From an uncultured bacterium (GTDB lineage Bacteria > Bacteroidota > Bacteroidia > Chitinophagales > Chitinophagaceae): a DNA stretch of 64,000 nucleotides. The notes under the pieces were generated by a model. It was given only the letters and a program-made list of their open reading frames with translations, did no database searches and was not told the DNA's origin. The stretch spans positions 1-64,000 of the forward strand of contig CAIKEH010000044.1 of the NCBI GenBank assembly GCA_903826405.1. The letters are read 5' to 3'. The translations under genes and the position numbers were made by a program. Below are positions 19,339-28,557 of the stretch, piece by piece (positions within the stretch are counted from its first letter, which is position 1; every line of letters begins with the position of its first letter).

Positions 19339-19456
19339 CTGCCACATCAAAAGGAAAAGATAGAGCTCCTTGCCGGTCAATGGAACATGCTTGATGAAAG
19401 GTTGCTTAAAACCCTTTTTGCTCAATTCAACAGTGAAAAACGGTATAATCAATCAT

Positions 19457-21184
19457 ATGAATAGGATATTGCTTGTCATGATCTGCCTCTATCTGGCTTC
19501 ATGTGGAAACATAGGTGTCAAACAGCAAGATCAAGGAACCACAGATCACAAAGCAACGGTATATTATCATGGCGATATAGTCACCATGGAAGGAGACTCC
19601 GCCTTTTATGTGGATGCTGTTGCGGTCAAGGAAGGGAAGATAATTTATGTAGGGTCGAAGGAGGAAGCCATGAAACAGGCGGGCGAAGGCCATGCTATGG
19701 TCGATCTCGAAGGCAAATTCATGGCGCCTGGATTTATAGATGGGCATGGACATGCCTTTGGTGCTGGTTTCCAAAAAATGGCAGCAAACATACTTCCTCC
19801 GCCTGATGGTCCTGTTTCCGATATCGGTACGCTGATCGTGACCATGCAAAAATGGTATTCTGATCTGGATGCAAAAGGGATGGCCCCCAAAGTCATTGTA
19901 GGCTTTGGTTACGACGATTCCCAATTGAAGGAAAAGAGGCATCCAATTGCTTCCGATCTGGATAAGATTTCAAACAAGATACCTGTCATCCTCGTACATC
20001 AGTCCGGGCATTTACAAGTGCTCAATCACGTGGCCTTGCAGGCCATGGGTTACAATGCCGGTACACCAGACCCACAGGGAGGTGTTATCAGGCGAGATAA
20101 AGATGGTAAGACACCCAATGGCGTGCTGGAAGAAACCGCGGGGGCCATAGTCATGATGAAATTGTTCAACAGGTTTGATTCTGCAATGAATATTAAGATG
20201 TGCAAGGCCGGTATTCAGTCATATAAGGAATTCGGATTCACCACCGTTCAGGAAGGTGCTGCTGCGCCGAATATGGTGGATTCCTGGAGGAAGCTTGCTG
20301 CTTCAGGCGAGTTGGATGTTGATGTGGCGGCATATCCAGTGCTTGTTGCTGCCAGGGAAATGATGGACAAAGAGGGGACAAGTGCAACGTATTCAGGTCA
20401 TTTCCGCATTGCTGGGATTAAGATCACGCAGGACGGCTCACCTCAAGGGAAAACGGCATACCTGACCCATCCCTACAAAGTGCCTCCAACAGGTCAGACC
20501 AAGACTTTTCGTGGTTATCCCGCATTCCCAAGGCAATCCCAGTTAGACTCTTTGGTAGAGTATTCATTCTCCAAGAACTGGCAAGTGTTGATGCACTGCA
20601 ACGGGGATGCTGCGGGTGATATGATGATCACTTCCGTCCGACATGCTAACGACAGGCTTGGTTCAAAAGACAGGAGACCGGTCATGATCCATGCTCAAAC
20701 CGCTCGATATGATCAATTGGACAGCATGAAGATTTTGGGGATCATACCGTCTTTTTTCAGCATGCACACATTCTACTGGGGTGATTGGCACCGGGATGAA
20801 ACATTGGGACAGGAAAGGGCATTTAGGATCTCTCCCGCTCAAACGGCGTATAAAAAGGGGATCATCTTCACGGAACACCATGACGCACCGGTTGGTTTGC
20901 CGAGTTCCATCATGATCCTGCACACGGCCGTGAACCGAACCAGCCGCTCCAATGCTGTCATTGGGGAAGGTGAAAAGCTCAGTCCCTATCAGGCCTTGTT
21001 GTCTATCACTCGATACGGCGCCTATCAGTATTTTGAAGAAGGCATGAAGGGGACGATAACAAACGGGAAACTCGCTGACTTCGTGATTTTGGATAACAAT
21101 CCAATGAAGGTGGAATCGAAAGACATCATCAATATAAAGGTGATGGAGACAATTAAGGAAGGAAAGACTGTTTTTAAGAGGTGA
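19457..21184 (+). CDS. YtcJ-like amidohydrolase lipoprotein (second of tandem pair)
   Basis: 575 residues from the ATG at 19457. The frame is open from 19370, but the lipoprotein signal (NRILLVMICLYLASC, Cys at 16) starts at 19457. The protein is collinear with its upstream neighbour, sharing blocks such as EAMKQAGEGH, VGFGY, QLKEKRHP and QGKTAYL/QGKTAFL. The metal motif is FIDGHGH (His97, His99), followed by MHCNGDA, MIHAQ and TEHHDAP. Differences in the active-site loops (GHSHLTN versus GHGHAFG, TNHTDG versus TEHHDA) suggest diverged substrates. It is probably co-transcribed with the first copy. Confidence 0.85.
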   Translation: MNRILLVMICLYLASCGNIGVKQQDQGTTDHKATVYYHGDIVTMEGDSAFYVDAVAVKEGKIIYVGSKEEAMKQAGEGHAMVDLEGKFMAPGFIDGHGHAFGAGFQKMAANILPPPDGPVSDIGTLIVTMQKWYSDLDAKGMAPKVIVGFGYDDSQLKEKRHPIASDLDKISNKIPVILVHQSGHLQVLNHVALQAMGYNAGTPDPQGGVIRRDKDGKTPNGVLEETAGAIVMMKLFNRFDSAMNIKMCKAGIQSYKEFGFTTVQEGAAAPNMVDSWRKLAASGELDVDVAAYPVLVAAREMMDKEGTSATYSGHFRIAGIKITQDGSPQGKTAYLTHPYKVPPTGQTKTFRGYPAFPRQSQLDSLVEYSFSKNWQVLMHCNGDAAGDMMITSVRHANDRLGSKDRRPVMIHAQTARYDQLDSMKILGIIPSFFSMHTFYWGDWHRDETLGQERAFRISPAQTAYKKGIIFTEHHDAPVGLPSSIMILHTAVNRTSRSNAVIGEGEKLSPYQALLSITRYGAYQYFEEGMKGTITNGKLADFVILDNNPMKVESKDIINIKVMETIKEGKTVFKR

Positions 21185-21338
21185 ATGGCCCAGTATCGGC
21201 ACCCATGCTTTCCCCCCATCGAAGATCAAGATCAGTTGCTGATATCCGGTTCAACCCATAAATTGAGCTCTTGGAAAGTTGATGAACAACACTCGGTTAC
21301 TGAAAATCTTTTTCCCGCCGATTTCTTAACTTGTCGGA

Positions 21339-21800
21339 ATGTCCATGCCAACCATTTCTGTTCTGCCCGCTACAGATACTGACCGCTCGTGGGCAGCAGC
21401 TCTGCTATCGGGTCAGGAGCCATGGGTCACACTGGGCGTCTCGTATCAGACCTGCCTGGCGAACTGCACGGATCCGGATCTAGATCTCTACATTGCTCAT
21501 AGAGAGGGTGTAAGGTGCGGAATGATGCTCATCCATCCAAAAGGATTCGCCGGATCCCCATACATCAAATCCATTGCCACCGATCCGGATCTGAGGAATA
21601 CGGGTGCAGGATTCACGATGATGCATTTTATAGAAGAGAAATATGGTTCGTACACCGGACACATTGCGTTATGCGTATCCTCATTCAATACCCGCGCAAA
21701 ACATTTCTATCAGCGATCCGGCTATCGACAAGTTGGAGTGTTGCAGGATTACATTATTTCTGGAGCTTCTGAGATCATCATGGTCAAAAAAATAGGATGA
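21339..21800 (+). CDS. GNAT-family N-acetyltransferase
   Basis: 153 residues. The core is SIATDPDLRNTGAGFTMMHFIEE (motif A with R-x-T-G-x-G, the acetyl-CoA loop) followed by VSSFNTRAKHFYQRSGYRQVGVLQDYI, the classic GNAT 'N-x-x-A-x-x-f-Y-x-x-x-G-F/Y' motif B. A cytoplasmic acetyltransferase resembling the RimI-like/aminoglycoside-type clades, substrate unknown. Its stop overlaps the start of the MFS gene by four bases (ATGA), so the two are translationally coupled and probably belong to one pathway. Confidence 0.8.
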   Translation: MSMPTISVLPATDTDRSWAAALLSGQEPWVTLGVSYQTCLANCTDPDLDLYIAHREGVRCGMMLIHPKGFAGSPYIKSIATDPDLRNTGAGFTMMHFIEEKYGSYTGHIALCVSSFNTRAKHFYQRSGYRQVGVLQDYIISGASEIIMVKKIG

Positions 21801-23026
21801 ACGATAAACGGCCACCATGGCGATGGGTATTCTTGCTGCTGGCCACTGCAACGGCGAGCTACATCAGCCGCGTTAACGTTTCCACAGCGGGTCCGATGAT
21901 CATGGAGGAGTTCAAACTCACACAGGTGGACATGGGCCGTGTGTTCAGTGCATTCCTGCTGGGTTATGCGCTTTTTCAGATTCCCGCAGGATTATTGGCG
22001 GACAGATGGGGAGCCCGAAAACTCCTGACACGTGCTTCATGGGCCTGGTTCTTACTAACGGCTTTTTCTGTTGCTTTCAGCCCTTCCGCTTCAACGATCT
22101 CCTTTTTTTCGGGATCGTCCATGTTCCTTTTTTTCCGCTTACTACTCGGCATTTCGTCTGCGCCTACCTATCCGGGTTCTGCAAAAGGAGTTTCACAATG
22201 GGTGTCTCCTGCATTTCAGGCCAGAGCCAATGGTATTGTACTGACCTCTATAGGACTGGGTTCCGCTCTGGCACCGATCCTGGTATCGTACATGATGGTG
22301 AAATGGGGATGGCGAACGGCATTGTTGGTGTCCGCATTTCCTGCTTTGATCATGGGGGTCGTTTGGAGCAGAATACGGAAACGGGATCTTCCTGAACCCC
22401 AAAAAGCGGTTGAACGTGACCGCGATCGAATAGGGTACGGTACATGGAGTAACAGATCTTTCCTTTTACTGACTTTGAGTTATACGCTTCAGGGTTATGT
22501 GGGGTATATCTTCGTTTCCTGGTTCTATTTGTACCTCATACAGGAAAGACATTTCGGCCTGCTCAGCGGTGCCTGGATGAGCAGCCTCCCTTGGGTGCTC
22601 ACGATCATTGCGGTTCCACTGGGTGGATGGTTGACGGACAAATTGGCTGCTGGTTCTGCCGGTGAGTTATGGGGGAGAAGGATAGTTCCCATTGTGGGGA
22701 TGGGCTTATCCGGTATCTTTATATCCATTGGAGCACATACCGACAACCCCGTGATCGCCGCGATCGCACTGGCAGGTGCCACTGCATTGGTCCTCTCCGT
22801 GGAAGGTCCGTTCTGGGCCATGATGATGCGTGTTTCAGGCAGCAGGAGCGGGAGGGCTGGCGGCATTATGAACATGGGGAGTAATATCGGCGGTTTCATC
22901 TCTCCCATGTTAACCCCATGGATAGCTTCGCGAATGGGTTGGGAAAATGCCCTCCATGTGGCTGCAGTGCTGTCGATCTTGGCTGCTTCACTATGGATAC
23001 TCATCGAGCCGAATGAAAGGGCATGA
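21797..23026 (+). CDS. MFS transporter, anion:cation symporter-like
   Basis: 409 residues with about 12 predicted helices. Motif A between helices 2 and 3 is clear (GLLADRWGARKLL), preceded by SRVNVSTAGPMIMEEF and GYALFQIPAG, a pattern of the ACS family (hexuronate, glucarate, sialate and related organic anions). The second half has RRIVPIVGMGLSG and GGIMNMGSNIGGFISPMLTP, also ACS-like. Likely imports an organic acid with protons or sodium. It is coupled by a four-base overlap to the acetyltransferase gene upstream. Confidence 0.85.
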   Translation: MNDKRPPWRWVFLLLATATASYISRVNVSTAGPMIMEEFKLTQVDMGRVFSAFLLGYALFQIPAGLLADRWGARKLLTRASWAWFLLTAFSVAFSPSASTISFFSGSSMFLFFRLLLGISSAPTYPGSAKGVSQWVSPAFQARANGIVLTSIGLGSALAPILVSYMMVKWGWRTALLVSAFPALIMGVVWSRIRKRDLPEPQKAVERDRDRIGYGTWSNRSFLLLTLSYTLQGYVGYIFVSWFYLYLIQERHFGLLSGAWMSSLPWVLTIIAVPLGGWLTDKLAAGSAGELWGRRIVPIVGMGLSGIFISIGAHTDNPVIAAIALAGATALVLSVEGPFWAMMMRVSGSRSGRAGGIMNMGSNIGGFISPMLTPWIASRMGWENALHVAAVLSILAASLWILIEPNERA

Positions 23027-23099
23027 ACATTCGGGCATCATTCGAATGGCCATCACATGGATATGTGACTAAGGGCGGCTGAATGGGCTTATGGGCGGC

Positions 23100-23130
23100 T
23101 TGACCTCTACATTTCAATCAATTACCTTTG
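23100..23130 (+). promoter_or_regulatory. Promoter of the DUF5916 gene, nearly leaderless
   Basis: TTG at 23100-23102 and TACCTTTG at 23123-23130, separated by 20 bases, match the Bacteroidota -33/-7 consensus (TTG, then TAnnTTTG). The ATG of the following gene begins only six bases after the -7 box, so the transcript would start at or within a few bases of the start codon. Confidence 0.55.
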
Positions 23131-23136
23131 CGGGCC

Positions 23137-25398
23137 ATGATTAGAGTTCTCACTGCCATTTTACTTTTTTTGTTCCTGCTTCCTGCGGACTCTCGATCCC
23201 AATTTAAAAAGGAGAGGAGGACGTTGTTACAGTCCCTGACCATTGACAAATACCAAGATAATTTCAAGATCGGGATCAGTAGGGTAAACGAGCCCGTTAC
23301 CATCGATGGGGAACTCAATGAACCCATCTGGAAAAAAGCTGAAAAGGCCGATGACTTTTTCTTGAAGTATCCGAATGACAAAGAGCCTCCGGGGCGGCAG
23401 ACCGAGGCACAAGTCGCTTACGACGACAAGTTTCTCTACGTAGCCTTCACTTGCTTCGATACTAGCTTAGAGATCATACAGAGCCTGAAACGGGACATAG
23501 GACATCTGGATAACGATGGCGTCGGTATCGTACTGGACCCTATGAACCTGCACACAACAGGTTTCATCTTTGTTGTCAATGCTTTCAATGCGCAGTCCGA
23601 CGAGCAACTCAGCCTCAGCCAGGATAACGAGATCCAATGGAGTTGGAACAGCAAATGGTTCTCCGCCACGAAACGTCATGGTGATCGATGGACGGCGGAA
23701 ATGGCCATCCCGTTCAAGACCCTTCGTTATCCATCTGGCAAAAAATTGTGGGGTATCAATTTCATCCGGGTGGATATGAAAAAGAACCAGTACTCGGTCT
23801 GGACCCATGTGCCGGTCAATTTTCGCATCTATAATTTGGGATATACCGGCGGATTGATATGGGATAGCCTGCCACCAGTAGCAAAAAGCAACATGGTGGT
23901 GATCCCATATGTTACGGGAAGTGGTCAGGAGGACAGGGAGAATGGAGAGAAGATCAGTTTCAAAGGTAATGCGGGACTTGATGCGAAATTGGCACTCAAC
24001 TCGAGGCTCAACCTCGACCTCACCCTCAATCCTGACTTTTCTCAGGTTGAAGTGGATCAGCAGATCACCAATCTCACCAGATACAACCTGTTCTTTCCGG
24101 AGAAAAGGAATTTTTTTCTGGAGAACTCCGACATCTTCAGCGAATATGGCATACCCAGCTTCATGACGCCATTCTATTCCAGAAGGATCGGAGTGGACAA
24201 TAATGGCAATCGTGTGCCCATCATCGGGGGAGCTCGTTTGACCGGTGGCGTGAGTCCCACCACACGCATCGGCATCATGGATATTCAGACGGCTGGGACC
24301 AGTGATTTTGCTGCGCAGAACTATTCAGCGCTTTCGCTCAACCAGAATGTTTTTGGGCGTAGCGTCGTGAAAGGTTATTTATTCAATCGTCAGGGATTCC
24401 AGAGCGAATCACAGAAAGCGGCAGACCCCCTTGGAGCCTGGGGCAGAAATGCCGGTACTACTTTCGATTACATCAGCCGAACGGGGAAGTGGAATGGATG
24501 GGCTGCCTATCACCAATCCTTCAAGCCAGGAATCCATACCAACGATAAATTCCTCGAGGCCGGTTTCGGCTATACGGGTAATCGTTTCAGCAACATGGTG
24601 GATGTCGTTCACATGGGAACCAACTATTACACGGATATGGGATTCGTGCAGCGTATCGAGAATTATGATGCATCCCGGGACACTTCCATCCGTGTTGGCT
24701 TCAATCACCTTTTTGACAATGCGACCATGAAATGGTTTCCAAAAAATGGTCCGGTAAGTCGTCACACCCTTAGCCTGGAAAGCTATACTGTATTAAATCC
24801 GGACTGGACCTTCAACGAATCGAATAATACGCTTAAGTATAAGTTGGAGATGAAGAATACAGTCATGCTCAACCTGAACTTATTGAATGATCAGGTGAAC
24901 CTGTTGTATCCGATTTCGTTCACAGGAGGAAAACCCTTGCCTGCGACCCATTATGGGTACACCTATGGAACCGTGGAGTTCTTCACGGACAGTCGCAAAA
25001 CATTTGGGGGGATGATCGGAGGTAATTTTGGCACTTTCTACAATGGAACCATCCGGTCTATCAAAGGAGGTTTGATGATTCGCAGCCGTCCGCACGTCAA
25101 TATCGGCATCCTTGGGGAGTACGATATTCTGTCTTTCCCCGGCGATTATGGCAAGACCGTCCTCTTGCTGATATCACCGAAGATCGAGATCAATTTCTCG
25201 ACAACGCTCAGTTGGACCACCTTCATGCAATACAATACGCAGGCGAATAATTTCAACATCAACAGTCGCTTCCAGTACCGGTTCAGGCCGATGAGCGACA
25301 TCTACCTTGTATATTCGGATAATTACTTCACCGATCCATTGCTGCGTAACAAGAACCGCTCTCTGGTCTTCAAGATGAACTATTGGCTGAACTTGTGA
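23137..25398 (+). CDS. DUF5916 outer-membrane protein with CBM9-like N-terminus
   Basis: 753 residues from the ATG at 23137; a TTG three codons upstream lies inside the -7 promoter box, so it is rejected. A signal peptide ends near SRSQ. Residues about 50-220 form a CBM9-like beta-sandwich (VTIDGELNEPIWKKAEKAD, QVAYDDKFLYVAFTC). The DUF5916 hallmark follows (LNPDFSQVEVDQQITNLTRY, then FFPEKRNFFLENSDIF). The C-terminal 400 residues are rich in alternating aromatic and polar strands and end in a strand with an aromatic residue near the terminus, as in outer-membrane barrels. Function unknown; members are often found near peptidases and transporters. It converges with, and directly abuts, the next cluster. 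Confidence 0.82.
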   Translation: MIRVLTAILLFLFLLPADSRSQFKKERRTLLQSLTIDKYQDNFKIGISRVNEPVTIDGELNEPIWKKAEKADDFFLKYPNDKEPPGRQTEAQVAYDDKFLYVAFTCFDTSLEIIQSLKRDIGHLDNDGVGIVLDPMNLHTTGFIFVVNAFNAQSDEQLSLSQDNEIQWSWNSKWFSATKRHGDRWTAEMAIPFKTLRYPSGKKLWGINFIRVDMKKNQYSVWTHVPVNFRIYNLGYTGGLIWDSLPPVAKSNMVVIPYVTGSGQEDRENGEKISFKGNAGLDAKLALNSRLNLDLTLNPDFSQVEVDQQITNLTRYNLFFPEKRNFFLENSDIFSEYGIPSFMTPFYSRRIGVDNNGNRVPIIGGARLTGGVSPTTRIGIMDIQTAGTSDFAAQNYSALSLNQNVFGRSVVKGYLFNRQGFQSESQKAADPLGAWGRNAGTTFDYISRTGKWNGWAAYHQSFKPGIHTNDKFLEAGFGYTGNRFSNMVDVVHMGTNYYTDMGFVQRIENYDASRDTSIRVGFNHLFDNATMKWFPKNGPVSRHTLSLESYTVLNPDWTFNESNNTLKYKLEMKNTVMLNLNLLNDQVNLLYPISFTGGKPLPATHYGYTYGTVEFFTDSRKTFGGMIGGNFGTFYNGTIRSIKGGLMIRSRPHVNIGILGEYDILSFPGDYGKTVLLLISPKIEINFSTTLSWTTFMQYNTQANNFNINSRFQYRFRPMSDIYLVYSDNYFTDPLLRNKNRSLVFKMNYWLNL

Positions 25399-26289
25399 TC
25401 AGGCCATGCCGATCTTCCTGATGCCATACACACTATTCAGGAGAAAAAGGATCACGCCCCAGACAGAGATAATGATGGAGTACGCTATGAAGAGTAGCCA
25501 AACCGGTGTCTTGTGTCGAGTGGCATAAAGCGTCCTCCTGTCAAAATTGTTTTCCGGCTTGACGTATTTGCCCCAAGGAATTGCTTTTTCCAAGGTAAGG
25601 TTTCCAAGTGTCTCGTTATCTTCTACTACTGCTGCAACTACGATCTCCCCTTTGATGTCCCCAGGCATGCTGTCTCTTTTGAATTCTGCATTGACTTGGC
25701 CGAGTGAGTCTGTGGTATAAGAGGCGACTTCGGCATTGATAGGCAGCAGGCTGTTCAGCCTGTGTATGCCAAGCTTCATCTCCACACCTTTAACCGGTAT
25801 CCATTCCTGTTTCTCGTTAAGTAGGGTGACCATAACACTTATGTTTCTGCCTTCCAATGTATCCAAAGTGATCTTGGATCGGGTCATTTTTGCTTCCGCT
25901 TTGGTCTCATCGAAATCTTTGTTCGCATCCACGATGGCAGTAATGGTATGAGATACACTACTTTTCCATACGCTCTGAAATGCCACAGGAATGGGAAGCT
26001 TCGCAACCCCACTGGAGTTGGTTAAAACTTTGGAGAGAAGATTCTTTGGTTCTGTTCCATCGAGGTAAACGGAGACCGGAAGATTTCCTACTGGCTGGAA
26101 TTTCCTATCGATCTTGGTTTTTGCCTGAACAGCAATGTACTGAGTCTGGTTATTGATCAGAAAATATCCTGGAGTAAGTATTAGAGTCTTTTTGCTCGTG
26201 GAATCGCTTTGGGCGAAGCCGTTTGCTCCGATGGTCAGGAAGACTACAACTGCAAACGCCTTCAACGATAATTCATGCAGCTTTTTCAT
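25399..26289 (-). CDS. Exported membrane-anchored subunit of the NrfD/Fe-S cluster (unknown family)
   Basis: 296 residues. A signal peptide (cleavage near GFAQ) is followed by about 220 residues of beta-rich periplasmic sequence that looks like two Ig/CnaB-type repeats (YIAVQAKTKIDRKFQPVGNLPVSVYLDG and VMVTLLNEKQEWIPVKGVEMKLG). A single C-terminal membrane helix (WLLFIAYSIIISVWGVILFLLN) comes last. I do not recognise a named family. Its start overlaps the NrfD-type gene by 17 bases, so it is translationally coupled to it and is probably an accessory subunit of that complex. Last gene of the cluster. Confidence 0.7.
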   Translation of the reverse strand: MKKLHELSLKAFAVVVFLTIGANGFAQSDSTSKKTLILTPGYFLINNQTQYIAVQAKTKIDRKFQPVGNLPVSVYLDGTEPKNLLSKVLTNSSGVAKLPIPVAFQSVWKSSVSHTITAIVDANKDFDETKAEAKMTRSKITLDTLEGRNISVMVTLLNEKQEWIPVKGVEMKLGIHRLNSLLPINAEVASYTTDSLGQVNAEFKRDSMPGDIKGEIVVAAVVEDNETLGNLTLEKAIPWGKYVKPENNFDRRTLYATRHKTPVWLLFIAYSIIISVWGVILFLLNSVYGIRKIGMA

Positions 26290-27580
26290 GTTGTTCTATT
26301 AATGTTTCCTGAATGGGTATGATGGGGAATATCCTGGCGAAAAAAGTGATCACCAGTAATGCGCCCGCCAAGGATCCTATCGCGATGGCCCATTCCTGCC
26401 AACTCGGGAAATAATGCAGGTAATTCTTCGGTACATCATGCATGGGTAGGAAGGGATGCAACAAGGTTGGCGTCACGATCAGGTAACGTTTGAACCAAGC
26501 ACCTACTACGACCATGACACCTGCAATGAAGGCTGGCAGAGGTTTTCTGCCCAGCTTGAAAAGAAGTATCATTATGGGTACTGCCATTCCTGCCAGTATG
26601 GCGAACCAGAAAAGTGGTGCGAACTCTCCTGTGAACAATTCTGTCAAGTGTGCTTCCTCGGGCTTTTTCATTTTGAAAGCCGGTACGAGGTATTCATTGA
26701 TATTGAAATAAGCATAGAGCAGAGCGAGAAGCACCACGATCCGTGACATTTTATCAAAATGCTGTTCGGTAATATACTTCTCCAGATGATATGCGCTGCG
26801 AAAGACATACATGGCGACCAGCACGGCTCCCGAGCCCACCAAGAATGCACCGGAAATGAAGTAGGCTCCGAAATTGGTGCTGTCCCATCCTGGCCGGTAG
26901 GTTGTTGCGAACAGCCATGATGTGACTGTATGGATCGAAAAGGCCACAGGGATGATGGTTATGCAAAGGATGCTGATGGCCCTGTTGCTGATCCGGATCT
27001 GTTCAGGTTTGTCTTTCCAGAATGATCCTATGGCTCGATAGAATCCGTTCCACTTCTTCGTTGCGCTATTCTTTGCATTGAGAAGGAATTTGATGTCCGG
27101 AAGCAACGGAAAATAAAGCAGAAGCAGGCTGATGATGAAATAGGTGCTGATCACTATGACATCCCATATGATCGGTGATTGCAAGCGACCATATAATAGG
27201 AGATTATAGAACCTGTCCGGCCTGCCCATGTCCACCACGATTATGATCGAGGCGAAGACGATCGCGGAAACAGCGATGATCTCGGCAATTCTGGTCAGGG
27301 GTGTACTCCAGTGGACATCGACCAGTCTGAAGACTGCGGTGATCAGTGATCCCACGAGACTGATGGCGACGAAGAACACGAAGTTGGATATATAAATGCC
27401 CCAGGATACATAATCCCTCATGCTGGTAACAACAAGTCCATCCCTCAATTGGAGAAAATAGGCGAATGCGCCAAATGCTGACAGGAGGATAAGAATCCCG
27501 GTCCAGATCATTCCTTTTTTTCCGAAACGTTGTGGTAGTAAGTCCTGAACTGTTTGTTGGGTTAACTGGTTATTTTCCAC
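26273..27580 (-). CDS. NrfD/PsrC-type membrane quinol-interacting subunit
   Basis: 435 residues with about 8-10 predicted helices. The N-terminal part (DYVSWGIYISNFVFFVAISLVGSLI) and the loop VDMGRPDRFYNLLLYGRLQSPIIWDVI are NrfD/PsrC hallmarks, closest in feel to the ActC/ActF subunits of alternative complex III. Proteins of this family bind quinol or menaquinol in the membrane and pass electrons to or from a periplasmic Fe-S partner. That partner is encoded immediately upstream (16-base gap). Unlike classical DMSO or polysulfide reductase loci, no molybdopterin catalytic subunit is present in the cluster. Confidence 0.85.
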   Translation of the reverse strand: MENNQLTQQTVQDLLPQRFGKKGMIWTGILILLSAFGAFAYFLQLRDGLVVTSMRDYVSWGIYISNFVFFVAISLVGSLITAVFRLVDVHWSTPLTRIAEIIAVSAIVFASIIIVVDMGRPDRFYNLLLYGRLQSPIIWDVIVISTYFIISLLLLYFPLLPDIKFLLNAKNSATKKWNGFYRAIGSFWKDKPEQIRISNRAISILCITIIPVAFSIHTVTSWLFATTYRPGWDSTNFGAYFISGAFLVGSGAVLVAMYVFRSAYHLEKYITEQHFDKMSRIVVLLALLYAYFNINEYLVPAFKMKKPEEAHLTELFTGEFAPLFWFAILAGMAVPIMILLFKLGRKPLPAFIAGVMVVVGAWFKRYLIVTPTLLHPFLPMHDVPKNYLHYFPSWQEWAIAIGSLAGALLVITFFARIFPIIPIQETLIEQHEKAA

Positions 27581-27596
27581 GATCGTTCATTTAGAT

Positions 27597-28538
27597 TCAA
27601 GATTTCCTGACTGCTGATTCTCGCTCCCTCTCTTGTTCCATGCCGGATTCGAACGGGAAGTTCCGGTTAACCGGGGGCAGATAATAGACGCTGGGCTTAG
27701 TGCCAAGGTCTTCCATGAGACGATAGCCTGCCTTGTCCCGGATCAATTCACTGAATTGGAAAGTTTCTGAGCCGTTGGTCACGCTGTCTTCATTCATGTC
27801 TCCGAAAGAGAAAACACCATTGGGACAGGCGGAAACACAATGCGGCAAACTTCCCTCTCGGACCATATCCGGGCAGAAATCACATTTGCCTACTGTTCCT
27901 TTCTTCTGTGGTACGCTACTTTCGCATGAATAGGGTTTGTCCGCCAGTTCCTGTGGCATTTCGGGTTTTTCCCAGTTGAATACGCGCGTGGAATATGGAC
28001 AGGCGGCCATGCAGAAACGGCAACCGATGCAACGATCACTGTCTATCAGTACGATCCCATCTTTCCGTTTGAACGTAGCATCCACGGGACATACCTTGAC
28101 GCAGGGAGGTTCATCACAGTGCATACAAGTAGTGGGTTGCCAGTAAGGAGCGGTCTTTTCCGCATCTTGCATCGGGTATACCTTGATCCAGTTCTGATCT
28201 GAATGTACATGATGTACATGATTGCACGCCGACTGGCATTTTTTCAGGTTCTTGCATCGGGACAAGTCTATCACCATGACGAATTTCTTACCTGCTATAC
28301 CTAAGCGGGCAACGTCATTGGACACGGGAGGCATTTCGGGTATGGGTTTCAGGAAAGCCTCGTCCACCTCTATGATCTCACCGTCCGAGGACAATAACTT
28401 GACCTTCTTCCCTGACGCTTTCACGGTGGAGTCATCGGGGGTGAAAACATCATTACTATTATTACAACCAAGAGCGGTCAAGCCTGCGGTGATTCCGGCG
28501 GCAAGAAAATCCCTTCTGCTGTTGTCCAGATTTTGCAT
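27597..28538 (-). CDS. TAT-exported four-cluster [4Fe-4S] ferredoxin-like subunit
   Basis: 313 residues. It begins with a twin-arginine signal (NSRRDFLAAGITAGLTALGC), whose last residues could also act as a lipobox. Then come CKNLKKCQSAC, CMHCDEPPCVKVCP, CIGCRFCMAACP and CDFCPDMVREGSLPHCVSACP, the four cysteine groups of NrfC/DmsB/PsrB-type electron-transfer subunits. The C-terminal end (GTKPSVYYLPP) is also typical. It would sit in the periplasm and shuttle electrons between the NrfD-type subunit and the cluster's cytochromes. The short sequence after the signal (KLLSSDGEIIEVDEAFL) recurs in the small protein encoded next door. Confidence 0.88.
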   Translation of the reverse strand: MQNLDNSRRDFLAAGITAGLTALGCNNSNDVFTPDDSTVKASGKKVKLLSSDGEIIEVDEAFLKPIPEMPPVSNDVARLGIAGKKFVMVIDLSRCKNLKKCQSACNHVHHVHSDQNWIKVYPMQDAEKTAPYWQPTTCMHCDEPPCVKVCPVDATFKRKDGIVLIDSDRCIGCRFCMAACPYSTRVFNWEKPEMPQELADKPYSCESSVPQKKGTVGKCDFCPDMVREGSLPHCVSACPNGVFSFGDMNEDSVTNGSETFQFSELIRDKAGYRLMEDLGTKPSVYYLPPVNRNFPFESGMEQERERESAVRKS

Positions 28539-28557
28539 GTATTGGGTTTGAGGTTGG

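Noticed and set aside
19370-19456. 29-codon N-terminal extension of the second YtcJ-like gene
   Set aside because: It would bury the lipoprotein signal that starts at 19457; the ATG at 19457 is far more likely.
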